DNA of 64,000 nucleotides. Origin: Exilispira sp964581895 (GTDB lineage Bacteria; Spirochaetota; JAAYUW01). The notes under the pieces are model-generated. The model did no database searches. It saw nothing but the letters and a program-made list of their open reading frames with translations, and was not told where the DNA came from. Shown piece after piece: positions 1 through 9,317 of the stretch (the first letter of the stretch is position 1; every line of letters starts with the position of its first letter). The position numbers were made by a program, and so were the translations under genes. The stretch covers positions 62,001 to 126,000 of the forward strand of contig CAZOPR010000003.1 in the NCBI GenBank assembly GCA_964581895.1, in the 5' to 3' direction.

Positions 1-73
1 TAATGATTGGTTTTTTTCTTTGCAAAATAAATCTTTCCTTTTCTACTAATATTTCGCCTTCATTTAAATTCAT
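1..73 (-). CDS. N-terminal fragment of an unidentified protein, cut by window edge
   Basis: An ATG at 73-71 on the minus strand opens a frame with no stop to the window edge, giving 24 residues that begin MNLNEGEILVEKERFILQ. A GGAA lies five bases upstream of the ATG, which supports a real start. The fragment is hydrophilic, with no signal peptide. It is too short to assign to a family. It is downstream of ffh on the same strand but separated by about 290 bases that carry DnaA-box-like repeats, so it is probably a separate transcription unit. Confidence 0.5.
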   Translation of the reverse strand, partial: MNLNEGEILVEKERFILQRKKPII

Positions 74-367
74 TTAATTTCCTTTTAACATTTTATTCAC
101 AACTTACTAACAAAATTTTTTTTGCTAAAATTTTGTATTTTTTTTTATTAAAATTCTTGACATTTGCCTAAACCTTATTTTACAAGCCAAGAAAAAAAAA
201 GTTTTTTAATAAAAGATTTTAATAATTATATGACAATATTTATTCACATCTTATTCACATTTTTTTAAGTTAGATTTTTTATAAAATTTTATTCTAGCGT
301 ATTTAATTTATGCTGTATTATTTTTAATCTTTTTATCTTTTCAATCTTTTTAATCTTTACAATTTTA
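74..367. other. AT-rich intergenic region with three DnaA-box-like repeats; possible origin or DnaA-regulated promoter
   Basis: The 9-mer TTATTCACA occurs three times on the plus strand, at 93-101, 240-248 and 251-259, the last two one helical turn apart. Each fits the classical DnaA-box pattern TTATNCACA. The intervening sequence (about 110-235) is almost pure A/T, as expected for an unwinding element. No dnaA or dnaN is visible in the window. The region could be oriC, a DnaA-controlled promoter for the leftward gene, or chance. No gene is visible here. Confidence 0.4.
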
Positions 368-1723
368 TTAAAGTTGAATACCAGAGTTTTTTAAGGATTC
401 CATATCTAACCCAAGCATTTCTGGCTTAATCTTACCACCTTTCATCTTTTGCATCATCTTTTTCATATTATCAAAATCCCTTTGAAGCTGTATTATATCT
501 ATCAGCTTTTTACCACTTCCTTTCGCTATCCTTCTTCTTCTTGAAGGGTTATTAATAAGTAGTGGATTTTCCCTTTCCTTTTTAGTCATCGATTGAATAA
601 TTACTTTATAGCTTATAAATTTTCTTATCTGAGTATCAACCTTACTTTGATTGATTTTAGCGGCACCGGGAAGCATAGATAGAACCTGGTCAAACCCACC
701 CATTTTGGCTATACTTTCAAGTTGAACAAGCATATCATTATAATCAAATTTATTTGTTTCTATTTTTTTAGCAAGTTTCTCAGCCTCAGCTAAAGAAAAC
801 TCTTTCTCTGCTTTTTCTACAAGGGTAAGAACATCACCCATCCCTATTATTCTTTGAGCGACTCTATCAGGATAAAAATACTCTATCTTATCCAGTTGCT
901 CTCCGCTTGTGACAAAAACTATTGGAACCTTTGCAATATGCTTTACTGAAAGTGCTGCACCACCTTTTGCATCAGAATCAAATTTTGAAAGAATAACACC
1001 TGTAAGTTTAATATATTTTGTAAATTCGGAAGCGACATCGGCAGCAACCTGACCAGTCATAGAATCAACAACAAGCAAACTTTCATCAGGCTTAGAAATT
1101 TGAGAAATGATTTTTAATTCATCCATCAAATCTTTATCTATCTGCAATCTTCCGGCAGTATCTATTATTACTAAATCCAATCCTTTTGAATCAGCATAAT
1201 TTATAGCTTCCTTTACTATTTTATCAGCAGTTTTTTTAGGCTGACTAAATACCTCAACCCCTACTTGCTCACCAAGTATTTTTAGTTGGTCTATAGCTGC
1301 TGGTCTATATATATCTGCTGCAACTAAAAGTGGGAATTTCTGCCCTTTATAAAATCTAGCCAATTTTGCAGCAGTCGTAGTTTTACCACTACCTTGAAGT
1401 CCTGCAAGAAGAATGACACTTCTATTCCCTTTGGATTTAATCTTTATCTCTTTTTTCCCTTCCCCAAGAAAATATACTAACTCGTCATATACTATTTTTA
1501 TAAATTTTTCTCTTGCAGATATTCCTTTTATTATCTGTTGCCCTATAGCTTTTTCTTTTACATTTTTCAAAAATTCATTTACAACCTCATAGTTTACATC
1601 AGCATCTACAAGTATCTTTTTTAACTCTTCAAGTGCTTCATTAATCTTACCTTCTGTTATTAATCCTTTTTTAAATATAAAGGTTAGAGCATTATCAAAA
1701 CCTTTGGCAATAGCTTCAAGCAT
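368..1723 (-). CDS. ffh: Signal recognition particle protein Ffh
   Basis: Ffh is the SRP54-type GTPase that binds signal sequences and 4.5S RNA and delivers ribosomes to FtsY at the inner membrane. The 451-residue product has the usual length and order: N-terminal helical bundle, G domain with P-loop GLQGSGKTT near residue 108, DTAGRL near 190 and a SKFDSDAKGG stretch in place of the common TKLDGDAKGG, then the methionine-rich M domain with RRRRIAKGSG and many MKKMMQKMK-type methionines at the end. The ATG at 1723 follows a GGAG about seven bases upstream. It is the last gene of a minus-strand run beginning with uvrA/SLH/lptD/smc. No SRP RNA was seen nearby. Confidence 0.97.
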   Translation of the reverse strand: MLEAIAKGFDNALTFIFKKGLITEGKINEALEELKKILVDADVNYEVVNEFLKNVKEKAIGQQIIKGISAREKFIKIVYDELVYFLGEGKKEIKIKSKGNRSVILLAGLQGSGKTTTAAKLARFYKGQKFPLLVAADIYRPAAIDQLKILGEQVGVEVFSQPKKTADKIVKEAINYADSKGLDLVIIDTAGRLQIDKDLMDELKIISQISKPDESLLVVDSMTGQVAADVASEFTKYIKLTGVILSKFDSDAKGGAALSVKHIAKVPIVFVTSGEQLDKIEYFYPDRVAQRIIGMGDVLTLVEKAEKEFSLAEAEKLAKKIETNKFDYNDMLVQLESIAKMGGFDQVLSMLPGAAKINQSKVDTQIRKFISYKVIIQSMTKKERENPLLINNPSRRRRIAKGSGKKLIDIIQLQRDFDNMKKMMQKMKGGKIKPEMLGLDMESLKNSGIQL

Positions 1724-1796
1724 TAAAAAACTCCTTCTAAAAGATTTTATCTAAAAATTCTAATAAAAAAATTAATTTTTTAATATAGGATTTAAC

Positions 1797-2822
1797 TTAA
1801 TGAAAATCAATAAAATTTGTTTCAATATTTTTTATCATTTCCTGAACTTGATTATAATATTCGAAAGAACTATTTGTTATCTTTTTTAAAAAACTATAGG
1901 CAGTAAGAAAATCTTTTCTACCATCATAGTAAGAGAGTGCAAGAAAATAATTGAAATAATCCTTAAAAATTGATTTATCAAGTATATCTATTTTAGGATA
2001 GATAAGTAAAATTATATGTTCATAGTCTTTTTTCTCATAATAAATAGATGAAATAAGAAAATATGAATTGTCATACAAAGAATTGTCTGGATTTAGCTTA
2101 TAAATAAGGAAAAACAAATTATCAAGAGCAAGGTCGTAATTTTTTAACATTATCTGAGTCTTTGCCATATAGTAGTATGAATAAATTTGAATATCATTAA
2201 CAGTTGAATTTTTTGCCTGAGCAAAATATGAAGATGCAACATTGTACTGTTTTAGGTTAAAATAGCAAACACCAAGATAATAGGCTATTTTAGATGCACC
2301 TATTTTCTGAAAATTTAACGGTTCGTTTTCTCTCCCTTTGATAAAATAATTTATAGCATCCTGGTACATACCATTTGAAAAAAGAAAAAAAGCAATATCA
2401 AAATATGAAGTTGAGTTAGAATTATTTGAAATATTTGTACTTTCAACTAAAGAAAAAGCAAAGCTTGGATTTATCTGCACATTTTCAGAGATATTTATGT
2501 TATATTTTATAATCCCTTTTTTATACATATCATAAAATTCTATCGTAGTTTGACCAACTTTTTTAGGCTTAAAATGAAATGATACAGTATCATAAGCGAT
2601 ATCTTTAGAAACCAATGTGAGATAATCTTTGTCAATTGTCTGAATTATCCAGCTATTTGAATCAAACTGGATAGAAAAAATTGAATTCATCAATACATCT
2701 TTTGAATAATTGCTATCCTGACCGTATATTATTGAGCCAAAAAGATTGAAAATAAAGAAAATAACTGGAATATAAAATAAAGATATTATTGAAATTTTTT
2801 TTAAAAAATAAGATTTTTTCAA
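1797..2822 (-). CDS. Secreted TPR-repeat protein, function unknown
   Basis: The 341-residue product starts with a lysine-rich end and a hydrophobic stretch (about residues 10-33) ending near YGQDS, a signal peptide for export. Residues about 40-115 look like a small beta-rich domain. From about 135 onward there are repeated helical pairs with TPR character (for example YQDAINYFIKG and YNVASSYFAQA). Such proteins act as periplasmic scaffolds, but no partner is evident. The start is a TTG at 2822 preceded by AGGGA; the next Met would remove the signal peptide, so TTG is preferred. It lies between the 129-residue membrane protein and ffh. Confidence 0.8.
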   Translation of the reverse strand: MKKSYFLKKISIISLFYIPVIFFIFNLFGSIIYGQDSNYSKDVLMNSIFSIQFDSNSWIIQTIDKDYLTLVSKDIAYDTVSFHFKPKKVGQTTIEFYDMYKKGIIKYNINISENVQINPSFAFSLVESTNISNNSNSTSYFDIAFFLFSNGMYQDAINYFIKGRENEPLNFQKIGASKIAYYLGVCYFNLKQYNVASSYFAQAKNSTVNDIQIYSYYYMAKTQIMLKNYDLALDNLFFLIYKLNPDNSLYDNSYFLISSIYYEKKDYEHIILLIYPKIDILDKSIFKDYFNYFLALSYYDGRKDFLTAYSFLKKITNSSFEYYNQVQEMIKNIETNFIDFH

Positions 2823-2828
2823 ATTTAT

Positions 2829-2895
2829 CCCTAATTTTTTAATTATTCTGCATTTTTCAAAATTTTTCCTGATTTTTTAGTTATTCTTCATTTTT
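2829..2895. repeat. Imperfect direct duplication (two 29-base copies, 38-base period)
   Basis: The segment 2829-2857 is repeated at 2867-2895 with 24 of 29 bases identical by eye. The right copy contains the last codons and stop of the 129-residue gene; the left copy lies between that stop and the TTG start of the TPR gene. It looks like a small tandem duplication that lengthened the intergenic spacer. Confidence 0.6.
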
Positions 2896-3270
2896 TAAAA
2901 ACTGATTTACTTTTTTTTCATAAAATTGCAAATTTAAAAAATAATCTGTAAAATCGCCAAATTCATGATATTTTAATAGGTTTTCAAAATCATTTATTTC
3001 CAATTTTCTTATCTGGTTATTAAATAGATTCAAATCATAATTTTCTTCAATAATGTACTCAGGTTCAATTAAGTCCATATCTTCTAATTTAGGAGCTATC
3101 TTTTGCGTAGGTTCCTGTTGTATTATATTTTTTTTTGAATGCCTTACTATAACAAATGTTATAACTGTTGATAGTATCAATAAAATCAGAATAACAATAA
3201 TGGCAATTATTTTAATTGTATCTTCGGGGAAAAGAAATTCAAAAAATTCTTTAATTTTCGATGGCTTCAT
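2881..3270 (-). CDS. Small single-pass membrane protein, unknown
   Basis: The 129-residue product has one strong transmembrane helix at about residues 18-43 (isoleucine/leucine rich), followed by a basic HSKKN stop-transfer and a hydrophilic, acidic tail of about 80 residues, so an N-out, C-in topology is likely. I do not recognise a family. It lies 46 bases downstream of smc and upstream of the TPR gene on the same strand, so it is probably co-transcribed with both. There is no strong ribosome binding site at the ATG. The sense frame is preferred over the plus-strand frame at 3053-3301 because of operon position and the clear membrane helix. Confidence 0.65.
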   Translation of the reverse strand: MKPSKIKEFFEFLFPEDTIKIIAIIVILILLILSTVITFVIVRHSKKNIIQQEPTQKIAPKLEDMDLIEPEYIIEENYDLNLFNNQIRKLEINDFENLLKYHEFGDFTDYFLNLQFYEKKVNQFLKNEE

Positions 3271-3316
3271 ACTTTTTATTTCTTTTAATTTTTTTCATTA
3301 AAATAATTTATTTTGT

Positions 3317-6136
3317 TTATGAAGTTGCATTTTTAATCTCTTCAAGTTTTACAGAAACAACCTTAGATATTCCATCATTTTCCATTGTAATACCATATAA
3401 AATATCTGCAATTTCTAATGTCAATTTATTATGAGAAATCAAGAAAAATTGAGTATCTCTTGAAAATCTTTGGAGAAGTCTCTTAAAAAGCATAATATTA
3501 TTCTCGTCGAATGGCGCATCTACTTCATCCATTATGCAAAATGGAGATGGATTATATAAGAAAAATGCAAAAAGAAGAGAAATCGAAGACATAGCGGTTT
3601 CTCCACCAGATAAAAGAGAAATATTGGATATATTTTTACCAGGTGGCTGTATTACTATCTCGATTCCGGTTTCAAAGATGTTATCTGGTTTTGTTAAAAT
3701 CATAGATGCATTTCCACCTCTAAAAACCTCGCAAAAAATTGTCCTAAAATTTTCATTAATCTTATCAAATGCATCCATAAATTTAACTTTAATTTTTTCA
3801 TCAAGTTCTTTTATTAACTGGATAATTTTTTCTTTAGCTTCAATAATATCTTGTTTTTGCTTAGTTATAAAATTGTATCTTTTTGATACTTCTTCATATT
3901 CTTCAATAGACAGGAAATTTACCTGTCCTATTTCTTCAAGAATTTTCCTTGATTCAAAAATTATATTTCTTATCTCAGATTCCTTGATATTTGAAAACTT
4001 TTCACTATTTATAAAATCATCAGAAAGTACTGTTCTATAATTTTCGTAAAAACTCATTCTAATTGATTCACATTGAGTCTCTATCTTTGTTTTTGATATA
4101 TTAAAGTTTTCCCTTATAGATAAAAGGTTATTTTTCTCTTTTATGATAGATTCATTTTCAATATAGCATTTTGTAAGTTCATCTTTATATTTATCTATTT
4201 CTTTTTCATATTCTCTTATCTTTCCATCTATTTCATTTTTATTCTTAAATATTTTATCTTTTTCATCAATTAATTCTATCCCTTCTTTCTTTATTTTTTC
4301 CAGATTGTTTCCAAGTTGGGTAATCTCATCCTCTTTTTGTTTTATATTGTAAAGCAATTCGACTTTTTCATTTTCCAATCTTGCTTTATTTGATTCATGA
4401 TTTTTTATTTTTTCTTCAAGTTGGAAAATCTTTCGATTTATCTCCTCCAATCTTTTATAGATTAGATTCTTTGTTTCTAAAGATGAAATAAGTTCCTGTT
4501 CTATATAAGATAAGTTATTTTTTTCAACATCTATTTTTTCATCAAGCTCGGCAATTTTATCATTAAATTCCTGAAATTTTGAAAAAATTGAATCTTTTCC
4601 AAATAGCAAGGATTCAATCTCTTTTGATTCAGATAAAAGTTCTTCAAATCTGTTTTTATTACCTGAAAGTTGTTGAACTAAAAGTTCAATTTCTTTTTTA
4701 ATTTCATCTATATAGTTAATCACCTTATTTAATTGAGCCGAATCAGAAAATTTCAATATATCTTCTATTCTTTTTTTTAAGGAAACTAACTTTGATTGAG
4801 TAGTATTTGAATTCTCACTTAAAAGATTTGCATTATTTGAAAGATTTAAAACTTTTAGCTTTGCTATAGAAAGATTTGAAAAAAGATTTGTTATCTCTTC
4901 ATTTAAAAAATCTTCCTGCTCTTTATATAGCTCTTTTAATTGCTTTTCAATTTTTTTTACTTCGGCCAGTGTCTTTTCTTGAGAGCAGTTATAGTTATTA
5001 ATCTTTTCATTTACTTTTGCAATCTCGGATTCTATTTCTTCCTTTTTATTAATTTCATATTCAAGTTCTTCTTTTATTTCATTTATTGGGAATGAAAGAA
5101 CTTCATCTATCTTTTTTAACCTATTTTGAAAAAATTGAAGATCTTCTAACTTTCTTCTTTTTTCAATTCCTAATTCTTCATATCTTTTTTGAGAAAGAAG
5201 GATAGTCTTTTCGATTACTGCTATATCTGATTCTAACTTGAAAATATTTTCTTTTTTTTCATTAATATTTGCTTCAATCTCTTTTATCTTACTACCTATA
5301 TTTGATTTCAAGTTTTCAATCATTAAAAGCTTTTCTTCAAATTTTTTCAAATTTTCGGTGCTACTATCAAAATCTATCTGTAACTTATTCAAATTATCCA
5401 GTAGCTTTTTGTATTTAATGATTGCCAGAGCCTGCTCAGAAAATACTATTTTTTCATCTAACTCTTTATATAATCTGGCTTTATCTGCTTGCTGTTTTAA
5501 TTTATTAACTTCATTTTCAAGTTCTTCTAAAAGAAGTGAGACTGATTTAAGATTCTCTTCAGTTTTTGAAAGTTCAACAAATGCTTTTATCCTATCATTT
5601 TTGATATTTTTAATTCCTGCAGCAGCTTCTATAAGTTCCACCCTATCTTCAGGTTTCATATCAATTATTTTTGATACTGAACCTTGGGCAATTATAGAGT
5701 AGTCTATTGTATTAATAGAGTAATTTTTTAAGAATTCTGAAATATCTTTTGGTCTAACCTCTTTTTTATTTAAATAATAAATTACTTCTCCTGAGGGGTA
5801 TAATCTTTTTTTTATTGTAAACTCTTGGTTGAAATCTTCATTATCATTTGTTTCATTGGTTTGGGAATCATAAACATTAAAAAATATTTCTACCTCAGCA
5901 AATCCAGCAGGAGGTTTAATATCATTCCCCTTAAAAATAAGATCCTGTTTTTCATTTGCTCTTAATGTTTTTAAACTATGATTTTGAAATACCCAGTAAA
6001 TAGCATCAACTATATTTGATTTACCACAACCATTTGGGCCAACTATCCCTGTAATATTTCTATCAAAGATGAATTGAGTTTTATCAGCAAAAGACTTAAA
6101 ACCATAAATATATAATTTTCTTAATTTTATTCTCAT
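3317..6136 (-). CDS. smc: SMC-family chromosome partition ATPase, apparently without a hinge domain
   Basis: SMC proteins form V-shaped ATPase dimers that organise chromosomes. The N-terminal head is clear (GFKSFADKT, Walker A GPNGCGKSNI, then QGSVSKI) and so is the C-terminal head (signature LSGGE, Walker B FCIMDEVDAPFDENN, LISHNK). The roughly 620 residues between are continuous charged coiled coil. The glycine-rich hinge expected mid-chain is not seen, and the protein (939 residues) is about 200 residues shorter than typical bacterial SMC. The start chosen is the ATG at 6136, whose ATGA overlaps the stop of lptD and which follows GGGAG; a longer frame from 6154 has no ribosome binding site. 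ScpA/ScpB are not in the window. Confidence 0.92.
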   Translation of the reverse strand: MRIKLRKLYIYGFKSFADKTQFIFDRNITGIVGPNGCGKSNIVDAIYWVFQNHSLKTLRANEKQDLIFKGNDIKPPAGFAEVEIFFNVYDSQTNETNDNEDFNQEFTIKKRLYPSGEVIYYLNKKEVRPKDISEFLKNYSINTIDYSIIAQGSVSKIIDMKPEDRVELIEAAAGIKNIKNDRIKAFVELSKTEENLKSVSLLLEELENEVNKLKQQADKARLYKELDEKIVFSEQALAIIKYKKLLDNLNKLQIDFDSSTENLKKFEEKLLMIENLKSNIGSKIKEIEANINEKKENIFKLESDIAVIEKTILLSQKRYEELGIEKRRKLEDLQFFQNRLKKIDEVLSFPINEIKEELEYEINKKEEIESEIAKVNEKINNYNCSQEKTLAEVKKIEKQLKELYKEQEDFLNEEITNLFSNLSIAKLKVLNLSNNANLLSENSNTTQSKLVSLKKRIEDILKFSDSAQLNKVINYIDEIKKEIELLVQQLSGNKNRFEELLSESKEIESLLFGKDSIFSKFQEFNDKIAELDEKIDVEKNNLSYIEQELISSLETKNLIYKRLEEINRKIFQLEEKIKNHESNKARLENEKVELLYNIKQKEDEITQLGNNLEKIKKEGIELIDEKDKIFKNKNEIDGKIREYEKEIDKYKDELTKCYIENESIIKEKNNLLSIRENFNISKTKIETQCESIRMSFYENYRTVLSDDFINSEKFSNIKESEIRNIIFESRKILEEIGQVNFLSIEEYEEVSKRYNFITKQKQDIIEAKEKIIQLIKELDEKIKVKFMDAFDKINENFRTIFCEVFRGGNASMILTKPDNIFETGIEIVIQPPGKNISNISLLSGGETAMSSISLLFAFFLYNPSPFCIMDEVDAPFDENNIMLFKRLLQRFSRDTQFFLISHNKLTLEIADILYGITMENDGISKVVSVKLEEIKNATS

Positions 6137-8691
6137 TGAAAAATTTTCTCCCATTGATCAAAGTATTTATAACCTTCTAAAAAGCTTGATATTATATATA
6201 TTGAATAGGAAAGGACAAAATTGTATTGAGAACTATCAGAAGATAAAACAAATGAACCTGTTATTTGAAATTGCAATGTCATATCATGAAGGTATCTTGT
6301 AATTGATAATGACAACGATCTTAAATTGAAATAGGAGTTCAAACGAGCTTCATAATCAAAAAAATTGAAGGAATTTAATAGATCTAAAAAAGCTTCCTCA
6401 AAAGAAGAGTATCTATAAAGAAATTGATTATAAGAAGTAACATTAAAAAGAATTTGAATCTGATTTTCAATAGAAAAAGCAAGGCTAAAATTGTTTTCAA
6501 AAGAGTTCAAAAAAGGATTTGCTTCATCTATTTTTAAGCTCATGCTATCTGATAAAATTATCCAGAAAATCCATAACTTTGTTTTAGGGATATTGATTGA
6601 AAAATTAAACTGATGATACAAAAATCTTTGAATAGAAATATAATACCTAGAATTCCATGATAGTGAATAGTATTGATCTTTTAATTGACCAGAAAGGTAT
6701 AAGTTATCGAAGTTATCAATATTAATCTCCCATAGATCTTGAGTTGCAGTATCCAAAAAGTTATACCCCAAATTTGCAGAAAAACTTATAAAATTAAAAG
6801 GATTAAATATTATTGAGGCAGTTGCCTTATTTGATAACCAACCAAAATCAATAGGTTCTAAAATGGAATTTCTGTAACTTTGAGAAATATTAAATGTTAA
6901 ACGAATAAATGGTATTTGAAAGCTAATTGAATTTGAAATAGTGGAATAATAGATTAGAGTTTCATTAATAGTTTCGGTAGTACTTTCGGTAACTGTTTCA
7001 GAATAGGAAATATTATTATTCATTGAAAATGAGTAAGAAAAAAAGCTAAGCTTAAATGAAAAAGTTGGATTTAAAGAACTATTAGCCATTAATGTCGTTT
7101 TAGTTAATTCAGCATCAGTATTATAAAATGAATAATAATTTGAAAAAATTGAATTATTAAGATTAAAATTTATTAAATTATCTGAAAAACTTAAAAGGTT
7201 ACCACCAAAACTTGCTGAATACCATTTCACAGAACCCAAATAATACTGATAATATTTAGGAGAATATAAATAATTTGTTATAGTTCCTTCATCTAATAGA
7301 GTACTTTTTGTTGCTGTAAAATTTAATGCAGAAGAGATATTCAAACTATAATTTAATATTTTAATATTAGCTATAAGTTCTTCATTAAAACTCAATATTG
7401 TTGAAGGAAAAAGATCATAATCATTTTCCCAATCGAAAGAAGTAAATTGAGTAATATCAAATCTTAAAAATCTTTCTTTTAAAAAATAATCATACTTAAA
7501 ATAAGGATCGGAATAATAAGCATAATTGAAGGTAATAGCTAAATTAGAGAAAGGATTTAATTTTAGACTCCCATAAAAAGCTGCTCTTAAATTTATATTA
7601 TATAAAGAAAATTTATTGTCTGGCGGGATAATCGTCCAGCTATTATCTTCTTTTATATAAAATAAATCAGGACTAATGGCTAACCCAGAAAGTAAAGAAA
7701 AACTATTTTTTCCCCATTTAAATGAAGTATTAAAACCTATATATAAACCAAGTCTTTCATATAAATCGAAATACATTTCATAATTCTTTTTAATCAGTGT
7801 ATTAAAAATCATAAATCCTTCACGATATCCATAATCCATGCCAAATAATAAAGGATATTCATAACCTTTTTCATATGAGATATAAATAGGTAAATAAAGC
7901 ATTTTTTCATTACCGATGAAAAACTCAATTTCATAAAAATAGATTATGGATTCAGAATATAAAACTCTATTTACTTGGAAAAAATAATGTGGATCATTAT
8001 AATTACATTGAGTAACAGAAGCTTTTTCTGTTGTCAGCATACTATTATCTGAAATATTTGCCTTTTTCGTGGATATTATATATTTATCAATGTAGATTGT
8101 AGCATTATAAAGAATACCATTTTTTTTTGGCATCGAATACTCAAAAGATTCTGCTGTCGCTTCAAATGAGGATGATTTAAAACTTACATTTCCATAACCA
8201 TAAAATGTTTCTTCATTTATGTAAAAAATTATTCTATCTGCTTTAAACATATATCCTTTATAGATTATAACGTTATTACCTATAAGATCTATTATTTTAT
8301 CTTCTTCAGAAATATTAATTATATCAGTAGTTTTAATATAAATAACTTCTGAGGAATTTTCTTTTTTTATCTCCTTAAAATTATAGTATTCATATAGAAG
8401 TTTTCTTAATCCATCAATTGTTATATCCTCTGAAAAATTTATACCAAGTGCTGTAGCTATTTTTTTTAATTCATCTATATTAGAGTAAGTTATAATAAAA
8501 TAAGCTTCTTCTGGACTTAAATAAGTGTAAATTGATTCGTTTTGTTGGTTTTTATCTTCTGTTGTTTCCTGAGCATATAAAGAAAAACAAAAAGCATTTA
8601 ATAGGATCATAATGATACTAAATAAAATAATAAACAAAAAAATACTTTTAATCTTTAACAGATAAAATCTATTAATGAATCTTAAATTCAT
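6133..8691 (-). CDS. LptD/OstA-like outer-membrane protein
   Basis: LptD-type proteins place lipopolysaccharide or similar lipids in the outer leaflet of the outer membrane. The 852-residue product has a signal peptide (residues about 12-40, ending SLYAQ), a helical linker, a beta-jellyroll OstA-like region at about residues 110-240 (YKGYMFKADRIIFYINEET, then GYGNVSF), a conserved-looking LYLPIYISYEKGYEYPLLFG stretch, and then alternating aromatic strands to the C-terminus typical of a beta-barrel. No paired cysteines of the enterobacterial kind are obvious. GGGG lies before the ATG. It overlaps smc by four bases (ATGA), so the two are translationally coupled. Whether this organism makes LPS cannot be read here. 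Confidence 0.8.
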   Translation of the reverse strand: MNLRFINRFYLLKIKSIFLFIILFSIIMILLNAFCFSLYAQETTEDKNQQNESIYTYLSPEEAYFIITYSNIDELKKIATALGINFSEDITIDGLRKLLYEYYNFKEIKKENSSEVIYIKTTDIINISEEDKIIDLIGNNVIIYKGYMFKADRIIFYINEETFYGYGNVSFKSSSFEATAESFEYSMPKKNGILYNATIYIDKYIISTKKANISDNSMLTTEKASVTQCNYNDPHYFFQVNRVLYSESIIYFYEIEFFIGNEKMLYLPIYISYEKGYEYPLLFGMDYGYREGFMIFNTLIKKNYEMYFDLYERLGLYIGFNTSFKWGKNSFSLLSGLAISPDLFYIKEDNSWTIIPPDNKFSLYNINLRAAFYGSLKLNPFSNLAITFNYAYYSDPYFKYDYFLKERFLRFDITQFTSFDWENDYDLFPSTILSFNEELIANIKILNYSLNISSALNFTATKSTLLDEGTITNYLYSPKYYQYYLGSVKWYSASFGGNLLSFSDNLINFNLNNSIFSNYYSFYNTDAELTKTTLMANSSLNPTFSFKLSFFSYSFSMNNNISYSETVTESTTETINETLIYYSTISNSISFQIPFIRLTFNISQSYRNSILEPIDFGWLSNKATASIIFNPFNFISFSANLGYNFLDTATQDLWEINIDNFDNLYLSGQLKDQYYSLSWNSRYYISIQRFLYHQFNFSINIPKTKLWIFWIILSDSMSLKIDEANPFLNSFENNFSLAFSIENQIQILFNVTSYNQFLYRYSSFEEAFLDLLNSFNFFDYEARLNSYFNLRSLSLSITRYLHDMTLQFQITGSFVLSSDSSQYNFVLSYSIYIISSFLEGYKYFDQWEKIFQ

Positions 8692-8701
8692 GCATACCCC
8701 A

Positions 8702-9301
8702 TTAAAAAACCAAGGCGATTATAATCGAAATAATAGAAACGACAAGAGAGGAAATCGAGACATATAAAGCTGTCTGATTTTTTTCAAGAGCTTGAACTCT
8801 TAACTCTAAAGATTTGTATTGGGTTTCCATAGAAATTAATTCATTTTTGAATTCATTTATAAGATCTTTTAATATCTTTAATTCTTCTTCAGTCAATTTT
8901 GATTTCTGCAAAATTTCAGCAATTATTTTATCGAAATTGTCATTTGTTAAATTAGTATTAGTCAGATTTGTACTTGTAAAATTTGCATTTGTACTATTTA
9001 TCTGAGATTGAAGGTAAATCAGTAGCTTATATATTATTAAAGCTATTTCATATCTTGACATAGATTGATTTCCTTTATAAGTGCCATCTGGATAACCAGT
9101 AATTAAACCCAATTGATACAATTTCAATAAAGCCTGGTAAGCCCAATGACTTGAAGGTACATCAGTAAAAAAATTTGGTGGAAGAGTTGGAGCAACCTGG
9201 GCATAACAATTTATAGAGGTTATAATAAACAAAAAAAATAATAATGAGAATACTATCAGATTAAAATTTAGACTAAAAAGAAGTCTTGATCTTGTTTTCA
9301 T
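8702..9301 (-). CDS. SLH-domain protein with coiled coil and C-terminal membrane anchor
   Basis: The 199-residue product has a signal peptide (about residues 10-35, ending NCYAQ), one S-layer homology domain at about 42-95 (FTDVPSSHWAYQALLKLYQL, then GLITGYPDGTY and SRYEIALI), an Asn/Thr-rich linker with repeated TN(L/A) units, a short coiled coil at about 125-178, and a final hydrophobic segment at about 178-199. SLH domains bind peptidoglycan-linked polymers, so this could tether the envelope layers. GAGG precedes the ATG. It is ten bases upstream of lptD in the same operon, supporting an envelope role. Confidence 0.8.
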   Translation of the reverse strand: MKTRSRLLFSLNFNLIVFSLLFFLFIITSINCYAQVAPTLPPNFFTDVPSSHWAYQALLKLYQLGLITGYPDGTYKGNQSMSRYEIALIIYKLLIYLQSQINSTNANFTSTNLTNTNLTNDNFDKIIAEILQKSKLTEEELKILKDLINEFKNELISMETQYKSLELRVQALEKNQTALYVSISSLVVSIISIIIALVF

Positions 9302-9317
9302 ATTTACCTCTAATATT

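Noticed and set aside
157..185. TTGACA at 157 as a promoter
   Set aside because: It would read rightward into the 3' end of ffh with no gene to serve, and the -10 match is poor.
3053..3301. Plus-strand frame antisense to the 129-residue membrane gene
   Set aside because: The minus frame has a membrane helix, operon position and neighbours; the plus frame is its mirror.
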